A stretch of DNA of 64,000 nucleotides, taken from Trifolium pratense. Lineage: Eukaryota > Streptophyta > Magnoliopsida > Fabales > Fabaceae. Both the position numbers and the translations under genes were made by a program. The notes below the pieces were generated by a model, which worked only from the letters and a program-made list of their open reading frames with translations, searched no databases and was not told where the DNA came from. The stretch lies in contig NC_060065.1 of the NCBI RefSeq assembly GCF_020283565.1, forward strand, positions 46,054,409-46,118,408, read 5' to 3'. This document shows positions 45,760-59,325 of this stretch, in pieces (position 1 is the first letter of the stretch; every line of letters starts with the position of its first letter).

Positions 45760-46690
45760 TGAAAAAGAAGATAATGGGCCCTTATTTTAATTTTTTAAAA
45801 AAATTATGATTTTAATTTTATTAAGTTTAAAATCTCTAACATGAATATTTAAGTTATTGAATGTCAAAGTCACTCTTTTAAGTAATAAAAATTTGAAATA
45901 ATTTTTACTATTTTTAATTAACTTATCATAAAAATTATTTTTGAAAATATAAATAAAAAATCAATTTTTTAAAGATAAAACAAACAGACCCAATATAATC
46001 TTCTCAATAATACATTAAAGGAGACAAATTAATGTATTTGGTTTAAATTTTAGGTTAAATTGATTGATTGTTTGAATTGAAAATGAAATGACCACCTTCA
46101 AATACTTTTCTCCTACTATATCCTTCATTAAGTTCTAGCTATACGTAGTTATACGTACTAATCATCAACTATATATATGTGTAAATAATAACATTTTTAT
46201 TTGGACCCAGTCAGTTATTAGTTTGACAGAGTACACATATTCTAGTGGTTGCTTGGTTAATTTTAATTAGATGGCATTTTCTTAACGAGAAAAGTTTATA
46301 GCCTAATCTAAGTTATTGGACTCAAGTGATTAGTGAGTTTCACTAAAATTGAATCGTTTGGAAGAACTTGAGTTCAATTCTTGAGGGAAACAATTTTTTG
46401 ATCAGACTTTACTTACCTTGTAGCCAAAATTTTGAGCCTCATTCCCCTAATAACCGTAGAATTATCACACACACAAAAAAAATTGTCTAATTAATTTTTG
46501 TTGACCCAACTTTTCTTTATATATAAGATCATTAGACATATGTCCATTTGAATTGGCTTATAATTGGCCTTATGAAAAAATTGCTTAATTATGCATATAA
46601 TAAGTTTAATTAAATGTTAATTCATAAATTTTCAATAACAAAAATTATATCTTTATATATTTGCCGACAAGAGTAAATCTTGCTTGTAGA
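45760..46690. other. Intergenic, no gene
   Basis: Upstream flank of peroxidase C. A dispersed-repeat stretch at 46310-46440 (AACTTGAGTTCAATTCTTG) and the array-unit phrase at 46200 are the only structures seen. Confidence 0.45.
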
Positions 46691-46739
46691 GGTAAAACAT
46701 TTGGGTGCGACATCATGCTGAATTGGAAAATCATCTTCT

Positions 46740-47235
46740 CTTCACTTGTCTGCTTGCTTGGGTTTGTGGTCATTGGTCCATAGGTGGTTTGGTGTTTCAT
46801 CAGTGGTGTCGTTAACCGTATAATCTATGTGTGAAAGGTTTCTTAAGGTGTGTAGACAAGGAAAATTTGAAACTAAGGGTATTCTTTTAGTATGGCATGC
46901 GGTGGTTTGGGTGTTATGGCGTGATCGGAATGATAAGATCTTTTTGGCAAAAGAGGTTGGCGCATATTCGACAAAGTTTAAATTACTTCGTGGAAATGGT
47001 TGGTAGCAAAAAAGATTAAGGCTCCTTGTTTATTCTATGAATGGTGCATTAATCATCTTGATTTTATTGTTCGTTATTAATTTTTGGTAGGTATGTATAG
47101 GTTTAGAGTTTTACTATGTCCGATAATTTTGGGACAAGTACTACATGTACTTTTCCTACGAAAGTGGGTTTAGTATCTCTTGTACTAATTTCATTATTAA
47201 TATAATTCATTGTTTGTTGTTAAAAAAAATTGTAT
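46740..47235 (+). pseudogene. LINE 3' end, 5' truncated
   Basis: One frame near 46880-46945 reads VWHAVVWVLWRDRNDKIF, the WxxxxWxxWxxRNxxIF signature after the zinc-binding region of plant LINE reverse transcriptases. Stops and frameshifts surround it. A 3' untranslated stretch follows and ends in an A run at 47222-47229. This is a typical 5'-truncated LINE insertion. Confidence 0.65.
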
Positions 47236-48156
47236 CTTTATTAAATATTTTTTTGAAAATTATTTTGATAAACTTATGAATAATGCGTTAACATATATTT
47301 ATTTACCTAAATAGATTTGCATAAGAATAAAATAAGTCAATTTATTAGTCATTGCCTTTTCAAAACTCCTTGCAATTGATTAGTAGCTCTATACACGTTT
47401 AGGAATTTTTCAACACTAGTTTATTTCTTTTAGTCAATCTGACATGAAATATCAACCACAATGAAACTTCATCATTCCCATGCATGCATGTTATCTCACC
47501 ATCAGTGATCCACTATGATGGAGGTCATCATCCTCCCACCCAACTCATCGTTGTCACTGAAAAACTCAGGTTGAGTGTGCCTTGAAATTTCGGTCAGAAT
47601 AGAAGTCAAAAAATCATGATGTTTTTTGGGAGATTATGCCTGCTCACGCCCAGCCATGGGAGCTGGCGCCTAGGCGCAGCGCGTGTTGACAACATGTGCT
47701 GTTTTGCTGGTTTTTTTTTGTTGGGAAAACTCTTTTCTTAGAGGGCACTCTGACTTGGATTAGTTTTATTTTAAAACAGATTTGTTTCTAGGATTTAGGC
47801 ATATATTTTTCTATAAATAGAGGTTGATTTATTCATAGAAAAATAAGAGAGTAGAGATGTAGCAAATCAATTAGGATTTGCCTCTAACACAAGGCTAGGG
47901 TTAGTGGCGGATCTAGAAATTTACATCGGTGGGGGCTAGAAATATTACAACCAATGAAAATATTTTTTTAGATTATTTTTTTTTGTTACCATATTATAGA
48001 TACAAATTTTTTACTATTGCTCTCTTTGGAGAGGCTGCATAAAAATTAAGGAGAGTAAAGTTAAGAGGGAGAAATTGTGTAAAAGATTAAGTAAAAATTG
48101 GAGTAATGAAAATTTGAAAAGTGAAAAAAAATGAACTTCTAATAAATATAGAAGTG

Positions 48157-48658
48157 GGGACGGACCCAAGGGGGCAAGCAGGGTCTCCAACCCTCCCCCC
48201 CCACCCGCCCTCCCCCCTATGCATATATGTTTAATATGTATAATTTTTAATGTATATGAGTTGCTAATGACATCTCTTAATTTATCCACTCTTATTTTAG
48301 GTGCTTCTAAATAAATTATTGTGATTTTATCTTATAATTTTGAGTTAAATATATTTTTTGTCTTTATAAAATTAAGAGTTTTTAAGTTTTGTCCTTCAAA
48401 AAATTTACTTTTAGTCCATATTTGTATTTTATAGCAATTATTTTGAGGACTAAAAGTATCAATTTTTGTAAGAATATTTGAAAATAGGGACTACTCTTAC
48501 CAAACTACAAGATTTTAGAGGATATTTTCAGTTAAAATTTAATAGACTAAACATAAAAACTCGTTATTTTATAAGGACAAAAAATATATTTAACTCTATT
48601 ATTTATTATTAAAAAAAGAAATTCCACCCCCCGTGTGATTGATTTCTGGATCCGTCCC
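48157..48658. mobile_element. hAT-like MITE (middle of nest)
   Basis: The ends GGGACGGACCC and GGATCCGTCCC are inverted. An 8-bp duplication TAGAAGTG lies at 48149-48156 and 48659-48666, the hAT target size. It resembles the element at 56050-56562. Confidence 0.8.
48342..48596. mobile_element. Innermost MITE (255 bp)
   Basis: The ends are 31-bp inverted repeats (GAGTTAAATATATTTTTTGT and its complement, with one mismatch). It lies wholly inside 48157-48658. A target duplication could not be assigned with confidence. Confidence 0.7.
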
Positions 48659-49255
48659 TAGAAGTGTAAGTTAGTGGACTAATTAATTTTATGAAGACTT
48701 AAAAAAGAATATAATAGTATTTTGTATTGGGGCTTAAAAAAATATATTAGTATTTTGTTTGTAATAAAATGTATATATTAGTATTATTATAGAAATTTTT
48801 TGCATCATTGTGGGGAATACCACACACATAGATCCGTCATTGGCTAGGGTTTTAGAGAGAAACAAGAGGGGTTGTCTCTTGGTATAACTCTAGGGTTAGG
48901 CAAAGGGGATTGATTACACCTTGCGAAGCACTTATCAAATTGAGTCTCTTGGCCACGGGAAGATATTCGGATTTTGGGTAGAATTATGATTAATTCTCGT
49001 AATCCAATTTGGAATTTTTTTTTGTAAAGTTACTCTTTGATATAGTGGAACTAAGGGACTGCTCTCTCTCTCTCTCAGACTAGGTCATTGTTGGACCTGG
49101 GCAAACAAATTATCGTGTTTTTTCTTCTCTTTTATCTTTTTTATTGATTATTATTATTATTGCTTATTCCTCTTGTTATTGGTTGTCGTTCTATTATTCC
49201 ACACATCAAGTTCTTATCATTGGTGTGATTTTATCGACGAATTCACAACAACTCA

Positions 49256-50833
49256 CAGTCACCCTGAAACGTTTCACTATACTACAAGCAATGAAATTGT
49301 CCACTCCCAACTTCTTCTATCATTTTAATGGATCTTCTTTTTTACTTTGTACGATTGATAATGACTTATTTTAACACCAATTGTTGAAGACTCTCAGGTA
49401 ATTATTTTTTTGGTTACCATGATATTGGGAAGTTTCTACCGTCGTTAGTAATGACTATTCTTCTTTGAGGAACCTGTGTGGAGCATACGAGATAGGTTCT
49501 CCCCTCCTGATCAAATTTTCTGCATACACATAAGTTAGGAATTGAACTCCTGACCACATGTTTAAAGGAACCAAGACCCGTACCACTTGGATCAATTCAT
49601 TGTTGTCGTACTATCACTAATTAAACCCTTTATTTTATACGAGATCACTTAGTTTATAAATAAGTTATATGGACACGTGAAATCCACTTATAGTTGGCTT
49701 GATGCTCTTGGCCGGAGTAAAGAATAGAGTAATAAGGAAGTCATTAGTTTGGTACCCCTCTCCATTTCAACAATTAATAATGTTAATAAAGTGATTGAGT
49801 TTAAGTGATTAATGAACTATTTTTAAGAAGAATAAATTGTTCGTGAAAGTATTTGAGTTCAATTCTTAAAATAATAACTTTTTTGTTAAAGTTTATTTAC
49901 CTCATACTCGAATTGAACGCTAATTCACCATAATCTCTTTTTCTAAAAATCGTAAGGTTAATAAAAAAAAAACTATTTGCACTAACGACAAGTCTCGTTT
50001 CTAATGAGATTATATGGTTAACTACCATCTATAATATATGTGATTTAGTCAACAATTATATTTATTATATATTCTAGAAAAAGTATGACTTGATTGACAA
50101 ATTTAGTGAATTATTATAGTATAAATAGTAATGTATCTTAATAATTGAATAAGGATCATATCCTAATCGTAATTAAGATCATGGCATGGCCACATGCTTT
50201 TGCTGGCAGGAAATTTTAATCATATTGCAATTTCCTACCGCTGGGCGTTGTCATAATTGCAAGGGATTTTTCTTCAAGGATCAAGTACCTTACCAATATA
50301 TACTGAGTACGTAGAAAAAGTATATATTTCAATATTTGCGTAGATCATTGTACTTAGTACGTGGAAAAGAATATGTATTTAACTAGACCATTAATTGTTC
50401 TTGAAAATAGTATGCAGCAGCTTCATTTCATTTTTTTATATATGATTTTTTTCTCCTCTTTTTTGAGTGGATTTTTTTTATGGAGTTGACGAGTGTCTTG
50501 CTTTATTTCGATTTATTGGGTACCTCTTGTATTCGATTTATTTCTGTTTTGTATTTTGATTTTTTTCTACCCCCTATTAATTTTTATATAATATATTTAC
50601 CATTAAAAAATAAATTATTAATTCTACCATTAATATTGTGGTTAATTTTCCATTAAAAAAATATTGTTGTTAATTTTTTTATATGGTTAATCACAATTTT
50701 ATAATTTTTTATATGATTTAAATTAATCATTTATTCAACTAAATTAACCACAATTTTACATACTATGAAGTAGCTAGCATGTTCCTCAAGTAGGGGAAAA
50801 TTTTGGCATCATAAAATATTTTTTGTATTAAAT
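49256..50833. other. Intergenic, no gene
   Basis: Degraded SINE-like stretches (about 49440-49610 and 49790-49925) and the array-unit segment near 50160-50210 (AAGATCATGGCATGGCCACA). AT-rich, with no coding evidence. Confidence 0.45.
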
Positions 50834-51136
50834 TGTTGAAATGGAGTTAGTTGAGTAGTTACTTGGAATTTTGATTGTTACAAATAGTTAGTTTTTATAG
50901 TTAGTTTTTAGTTTACTTGCAAAACAAGCAAACTATAGAACTCTTATACTGAGTTTTATAACTTCGGATTTTCATAACTAATGAATAACTTTTGGATCCA
51001 TCTTTCATCTCTTTCATTTCTTTAGGTTTATTCATCTCTTGTTTCATCTCTTTCATTCATCTCACGGCACATCCTTAGATACACTGAATTGAGCTCACTG
51101 TGCGCTCGTTGTTCCTAGGTTCATTGTGTTCAAACA
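50834..51136 (+). mobile_element. Solo LTR candidate (303 bp)
   Basis: It starts TGTTGAAATGGAGTTAG and ends GTGTTCAAACA, with an AAAT-containing flank on both sides (TAAAT before, AAATT after). The interior carries TTATACTGAGTTTTATAAC and CT-rich leader repeats (TTTCATCTCTTTCATT), as in small copia LTRs. No matching second LTR was found. Confidence 0.45.
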
Positions 51137-51529
51137 AAATTGACAATTATGTAACCAAAATCGTGTACCAATTACTCCTTTAGTTTTTAATTATAATTTT
51201 TTTAATAAATTGAAAATTATTTTTGATTTTTAAAGGCTCGTTTTAATTAGTTCTTCAAAAAAAAAATGAGAGACTCAATTTAGTCTAAAAGAAATTTTAT
51301 TTTTTTAAACCCTCAAAAAAATAAACCGAAATAATTTAACCATTATGTGAATTCATATAAAAAATTTGATTTTTTATGCTGACATGCTGCTGACCAATCA
51401 AGCTAAATAAAATGTTAGTAATGACAAAGTCTCTCTAAGTTCTTAGAAAGAGCATTTTGAAAAGGGGCAGAGCAACCACCCTGCCCGCCCAAAAAATTTA
51501 ATTTTTTTTTTATATGTATACTATTTTGA

Positions 51530-52335
51530 GGCGATTTTGACTACTTTTTAATTTGCGGGGGTTTCGAACTCCCTCTATTTGGAAGATCCGTGGGCCGGTT
51601 TGGGTTGGGTTCGGCCAAAACCAAAACTCGAATCACATAGGGTATTCCGGATTGGGTCAAGTAAAATAACCACCCGTTACAATATTGGGCCGGATTGGGT
51701 AAATCCACTAATTTCCGGGTTGGATTGGGTTGGGTCGTAGGTTACCCAAATTATTTTTCTATTTTCTTAATATTAAATATCTAAATGAAGAATCATCATA
51801 ATTTTCCATAAAAATAAGTTAAATAACTCACTCATTGTATTTTCTTGAAAAATATGGTAACTTTATTTCACTATTAAAAATAGTGCAATGAATTATCATA
51901 TTTATTTATAAAAATTATTCAATCTTTTTATTTTTTTTAAAATAATGCGATGAACTATCATATTTGTTTATAAAATTTATTCAATTTTTTTATTTTCTTA
52001 AAAAGTAGTATAACTTATTTTCACTATAAAAATATTTAACGATTAAATGACAAAAGTTTTAGTATTTTTATAAAAAATATTTCAAAAAAACATAACACTA
52101 GTTGGTCGGTGGGTTTTTTTGGGTTGGGTCCGGTTTTACCCGGAACCCGATTTTTTTTATGGGTCTTTCACTTTTGAAATCCATATCCACCCAATTGCCC
52201 GACCCAACCCATTTTTTTGGGTTGGATTGGGTGGGTTTGACCGGGTTGACCGGATTTGCCCAATCCATGTACACCACTAATTCTTTTAGTGCTTTCTAGT
52301 TTGCGCGAGTTTTAAACCCCTCTATTTGGAAGTTG
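51530..52335. repeat. GGGTTGGGT-rich element bounded by short direct repeats
   Basis: Both ends carry a related phrase ending CCCCTCTATTTGGAAG or CCCTCTATTTGGAAG (51575-51588 and 52318-52332). Inside, the left and right parts hold inverted GGGTTGGGTCGG / CCGACCCAACCC motifs (about 51600-51740 and 52105-52260). This is the pattern of a MITE whose arms are rich in GGGTTGGGT, inserted near a short duplicated sequence. Confidence 0.5.
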
Positions 52336-53375
52336 ACATTCTAATTTACAAGGTTATTGACCTCCTTTAAATTGTTCTGCAAAAAGAAAAATCTCTATTA
52401 TTAATAATTCATGTGTCCTTTTTAATTTACTTTTTGAAGCGTCCCTTTCTAATATTTTATTGTTTAATAATTTATAGATTTTTAAAATGTGTAATTTATT
52501 TTGTCAAAGTATTCAAGTATATTTTTTTTGAGAAAAAAGTACTCAAATTTTTAAAATAGAGTTTTAGTATATAAAAATTCATGTTTGATCAATCTTTTGT
52601 TAAAAAAATTAAATTTTTCTTGGAGAGATTCATATAATATTATAAACTTAAATACAAGAACTAATTAAAAAGTATGAAATTTACACATGAATTGACATAA
52701 ATATATTTCGGAATATATTTTAAAAATTTATTTATTAAAAATGGTAATGACCCCCCTTTTGACTATTTTTCAGATATCCATATTAGACACCCACCCTCAA
52801 TATGATATGTTTTTTTTAGTAACTTTTTTACATATTCAATTTATATTTATAGCGACCCTCCCCAATTTTTTGAGCTAGTTCCGCCGTGATTTTGAACGAG
52901 TCTCCAAGGAATAAGAAAGAGATGGGACAATACTTTGCAATTGTGTTCTCAAATAACTCTGATATCTATAGAAAAGGTAACGGTTGCACTATATAAGTCG
53001 GTAACATTTTTTGTTTTTCTTGTAAAAATTATACTCTCATATCCATATCGAACTCAAATTCTCCCGAATAATTCGTCCTAAGAGGAGCTCATTAACCACT
53101 TGACGTCAATTGTATTAGGTAACATAAAATTACTTTGATCCATTCATTTCTTAAAGTAAAACAAACAACTTATAGATAACAACTTTCATCTATTTGTGGA
53201 AATACAAACATTCAAATTATCAAAATAAAAATGCAACAACAATATACTACAATTGCCAAAGTATCCAAGTTCTAGTCGACCATTATGACTTAGACCCTAT
53301 ACTAATCAATCTCTCAAAAATCTTCACCAAAATATATTTATTCAATTGCTATTATGCCCTCCAATTCATGACCAA
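52336..53375. other. Intergenic, 3' flank of peroxidase D
   Basis: AT-rich. 53110-53230 matches 42105-42215 downstream of peroxidase C and belongs to the duplicated unit. 53030-53110 is a degraded dispersed repeat. No gene. Confidence 0.45.
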
Positions 53376-54985
<1,610 letters not shown>

Positions 54986-55076
54986 ATTATAAATTTTTAT
55001 AGATTTAAGCTACCAATTAATTATAAGAAGCTAAGGAAGTGAGTGATTTGTGAAGAAGCATATGAAATATTAAGCA

Positions 55077-55108
55077 ATATATATAGAAGAATTTTGAGAG
55101 TGCATGCA
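55077..55108 (-). promoter_or_regulatory. Peroxidase D core promoter
   Basis: TATA (ATATATATAG) at 55077-55086 and RY motif TGCATGCA at 55101-55108, same order and spacing as in A and B. Confidence 0.65.
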
Positions 55109-55109
55109 T

Positions 55110-56041
55110 ACAAATGAGAGATTGATAAGAGTGAGAAATTAAGATAAAAGATTTGAAAATAATAATTTGTCACAATTTTCAAATTTGTACGCGTAATACG
55201 CGCTTAAATTTTTGGCAACGACTTGTGGAGAAAATTTGAACATAAGAATACAACGTTTACCCAAGAGTAGTTGACTTAGCCAATAATAAAACAAAGGATA
55301 AAGCTGCAAATATTGGAAGTTTGTGAAACTTTCACAAAAGTTAGAAGAAGCTCAATGTATTGTCGTTGCTTGGTCGACATATGCATGCTTAAGTCACTGT
55401 GGGAAAAAATACAAAAGGTCAAAAATGTATCCAAAAAAATAATAATTAAGTTTCAAGATGTTAATAAATAAGTTCTTAAGTTTTTTAGCTAATAAATCGA
55501 TCATTTAAGTTTCTATTTGTTGCATTGTTATTCTTCTTCCAGTTAATTATCCTCCCATGCAGTTAGGCCTCAAACTGTCTGGGTATCGTGCTTCACGTTA
55601 AATTGAGTCTCAAATTCATAATTGTTAACATCAAAATTAACGGTCACGTCAATGTTTCTATGAACGTATGATAACTGAAAGAATAATGGTGCAACAAATT
55701 GAAAAACTATCACTAATTAAAAATTATTACAAACTCAAAATTTAAAACATCCGAATGTCTTTGGCCTATAAAATATTACTTTTTAAATTATAAATAGAGA
55801 TAAAATTTGTAAGTGCGTCCCATGATCTTAACCCAGTATGCTATGCAAAAACTCTAATCGTATATTTATTCAGCATAAGTAGTGCTATTCTATACTAATC
55901 ATTAACTATAATATAGTAACATTTTTTTATTGGAGCCAGTCACTTATTAGTTTGACCCATTTTTCACAAGTTGTATGCAAAGTTTTTTTTAAAAAAAACT
56001 TGGTATCCGGCCTTAGGACCGACTAATCCAAGGGGACCAAT
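55110..56041. other. Peroxidase D upstream flank, no gene
   Basis: It contains array-unit sequence (TTGACTTAGCCAATAATAAAAC near 55270, also at 36965 as TTGACTTACTCCCAATAAC; TTATTGGAGCCAGTCAC near 55930). No coding evidence. Confidence 0.5.
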
Positions 56042-56049
56042 CCCACCGC

Positions 56050-56562
56050 CAGGGACGGACCTAGGAAGGCTACTATGTAGGCCTATGCCCCCACTTTGAT
56101 GTGAATTTTTTTTATACTACTATACATATATTATATTATATAACAAATAAATTAGTTGATAATTTTCATAGTAGTCCACACTCACGCCCACACACAATCA
56201 GTTCAAAACTTACTTAGTTGCCCACACCCAAAAATTTATGGGAGATGACCGCTTAAATAATTGTTTAGTTACTTATATTGAGAGAGATATTTTTCTTGAT
56301 GTTGAAAAAGAGAAAATTATTCAATTTTATCAAAATATGGAACGTAAAGCCACTAGGTTTGGTCTAGTGGTGAGGAGTTTGAGTAGTACGTTATAGGTCC
56401 TGGGTTCGATCCCTAGCTCATTGTAAACAAAAAAAAATATGGAACATCCTTAGAGAACAATTATAATGTATTTTTTATGCTTTTGAAAATGAAATGTTAT
56501 ATTTATTTAATGATGCAATTTTATAATAACCCCACTACTCAAAACTTCTGGTTCCGTCCCTG
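56050..56562. mobile_element. hAT-like MITE carrying a SINE (513 bp)
   Basis: The ends CAGGGACGGACC and GGTTCCGTCCCTG are inverted repeats of the common hAT CAGGGACGGA type. A perfect 8-bp duplication CCCACCGC lies at 56042-56049 and 56563-56570. It is itself inserted in an older repeat (about 55985-56715) with the phrase TTGGCACCAGTGGGAATCG. Confidence 0.88.
56350..56438 (+). mobile_element. tRNA-derived SINE nested in hAT MITE
   Basis: A-box-like GGTTTGGTCTAGTGGTGAGG and B-box GGGTTCGATCCC, ending in an A run. It is a different SINE family from 44214-44336. Confidence 0.65.
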
Positions 56563-57086
56563 CCCACCGCCCACTTGCGGGGGCCCCATTTAAAGCCATA
56601 GTTTTTTTTTTGCTTTGTATGGACTTAGCCCACCGAAATTGGCACCAGTGGGAATCGAACCTGAGACCTTAAGAGAAGCATACTCCAATGGCCCAAGTTA
56701 ACACCACTCGACCAACCCCAAATGGGTTTGTAAAGTTGCAAACACATCTCCATCTTATGCTATTTTCGGAGATGATGAGAAATTAATATTGCTCAACATT
56801 TTTTCTAATTGATCTATATAAGTCTCCTCTCGTGAGTCTCGTCTCAAATATAAGAAAAAGTTAAGATGTAATTAAATAACTTTAAATTTTATTTTATATT
56901 TAAATAAATTTTAATTTTAAATTGATATGGTGAAAATCATTGCATATATTGATTATTTTAGGAGTGGTATAACTATACCATTTTTCAGTCAACTTTTATT
57001 TATAAATTATTATAGAACAAGTATATGATTTTATTTTAAAATTCTAGTTTTCATTAATTATTATTAGAACGTGTCATTAATTCCTT

Positions 57087-57215
57087 TTAAAAAAAAAGGA
57101 CGTGTCTTAAGTTGTAACTCAGATCATGTGGCATGTCCATATGCAATTAAGACCTTTGAAAACTAAGCTTCGTGTTTATTGTACTGTCATATCATATAAT
57201 AAAATAGTTAGTTAT
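57087..57215 (-). repeat. Duplicated peroxidase-upstream segment, right copy
   Basis: Nearly identical to 265-392 over about 128 bases. It lies 2.1 kb upstream of peroxidase D. Confidence 0.8.
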
Positions 57216-59325
57216 CGATTAATGATGTGAATATGCAATTAATTTATTCTAAATAAATTGGCAAAAATCGATTTATCACTTAATATGAATTATAATATTA
57301 AGTCCAAATGATTTTGCCACAAAAATCAAACGTTTATTTTTAATAAGAAAAAAATATCAAAATATTTTGAAATTGTACTTTTAGAAAGCGACGCATAATA
57401 AAATGAGTTAAATGCTTTTTTCTTTTCGTTTTATTTGTATTGTAGAGTATATCTTAATTAATTAATTGCTTCAATAAAAAAAATCTTAATTAGTTAATTT
57501 GAACTTTTCTATATGAATGTGACCAATCAAATATGAAAGGAATCAACCGATGGTCAGAGGTAGCAAAGCAATGCTTGATCACTGATTCTCATTTTTTTTT
57601 TTTTGTTCATAGAGTGATAAATATCATATAAAATTTACATATAAATTGAAATTTTCATGTTTGAATATAAAACACCACAAATATTCAATTTGACATTTTG
57701 CTATTTATCGACTTATAGATAATTCCTCGTTCATTTAATTCCCTATAAAAAAAAAAAGTAGATGTAATTATACATTGATATTTTTGAATTAGAAATTAAG
57801 ACATTAAATAAACTTATTTGTTTACAATATGTAAGGATGCATGTTTTTTTATAAAAGTGCAAAGAAATAATTACAGTTCAGCAATTATAGTTATATTTTA
57901 AAAGACTTATTAAAGTTAATAAGTAATTTTAATTCAATATTTTCTATATATGATAAATAATGCCACACCACCCCTGCATACACATTTATTTATTTTTAAG
58001 AATAAAAAGAGGACCGAAGCCAAAAAAAAAAATACAGACAAACAATATGAGAAGTACCAACTCCTCTTACGTATCATTAAAGTATTTTTGTCTAATTTAG
58101 GTCCGTTTGTTTTGGCTTTTTTAAAAATGGATTTTATAGTGTTACATAATTTTATGTAAAAAGTTTTTTTTATAAAAGCTTCAAATGAAAATTTGGTTTA
58201 AATAGTTATTCTTAAAATGATATTTTAGGTATTTCATAATTTTATTGAAACTTTTTTTGGATATCAAAATTTCAAAAAATCACTTAATTTTGAAGCTATT
58301 TCAAATAGATTTTCATATAAATCAATTTTGAAATACAACTTTTGAAAAAAATTACGATTTGAACTATGTTTTGATTTTCAATAATGTATGTTTATGTTAT
58401 ATGATGTTAAAATTAGTATTTTAATTTAGAAAAAACAAATATAAAAAAACTTGTAATATTTTGAAAAACGATTTTACAAAATCTATTTTCAAAAATACAA
58501 AGAAAAAATCTATTTTTTTAAAGCTGAAATAAAAATACCCTTAATCAGGACAATAATCGTAAACAACTAAATTTGTGCCTCCACAATACCGTATATATAT
58601 TAACAAGTCCATCTACACTCATAAGAAGTGCATGTAATAGAAGGTGGGTGTTTCAAGATGAAGATCAACTGCACACCTTAACTTTGATCCATGATCAAGA
58701 TGAAAAAAAAGAAGAAAAAAAAATTTATCATATCACTAATAGGATCTTAATTAGTTGTTCTCTTGTTGAAGGAAAATGTTATTTCTAAATTTTCAAATAG
58801 ACCAAATACAAGTCAATCATAAATAAGTCATCTCTCTTAAAAGATAAACTTGTAAAAATAATATATTCTATGCGATTTAGTTAACAACGTCGATGAATCT
58901 AGTATGTCTTTTAAGACCATCTTCAAAGGGATGCCCTAACCCAATAAGCATGTGTTGCACATAGGTGTCCCATTGGGGAGAAAAATGAAATGGTGCTTAT
59001 GAAGTAGAGTATCTACAAAATGCTAGGATGGATCCTCTCCGGTGAGATTGTTACCGGAGACGGTCCATTGTTGATACAAGTCTTCCATTGTTGAGATGTC
59101 ACTTGAAGAAAAGTGATTGAGTTGTGTGCATTTCTTCATGCTTTAAAATATATAAACCATCTTTGATCAACTTGAACCATTTAAAACCATCATTTTTTCC
59201 TTACAAAAGGGCACCATAGTCCATATATATGGTTGAAGTCTTTAAGGTTACAAAGAAACCATAGACTACCAAAGCATACAAATCTAATTCTGGTGATTAG
59301 CCTTCATTTAAATATTGATTATACA
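57216..59325. other. Intergenic, no gene
   Basis: 57530-57600 resembles 41150-41225 (AATCAATCGATGGTCAAAG type), the far end of the array unit. The rest is AT-rich. The 3' untranslated region of the kinase gene probably occupies part of 59050-59325. Confidence 0.45.

Larger units (their letters stand above)
47903..48842. mobile_element. MITE-like element inserted in LTR (outer of nest)
   Basis: The ends AGTGGCGGATCTA and TAGATCCGTCATTG are imperfect inverted repeats. A perfect 9-bp duplication GCTAGGGTT lies at 47894-47902 and 48843-48851. It contains a further element at 48157-48658. Confidence 0.8.
47560..49255 (+). mobile_element. Old solo LTR interrupted by nested MITEs
   Basis: 47560-47902 has a good TATA (TCTATAAATAGAGG at about 47810) and the start of a leader. 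After the nested MITE (47903-48842) the sequence resumes and runs to an LTR-like end (CACACATCAAGTTCTTATC ... CACAACAA) near 49255. The architecture resembles Ty1/copia LTRs. No internal coding region is attached, so it is probably a solo LTR. Exact borders are uncertain. Confidence 0.45.
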
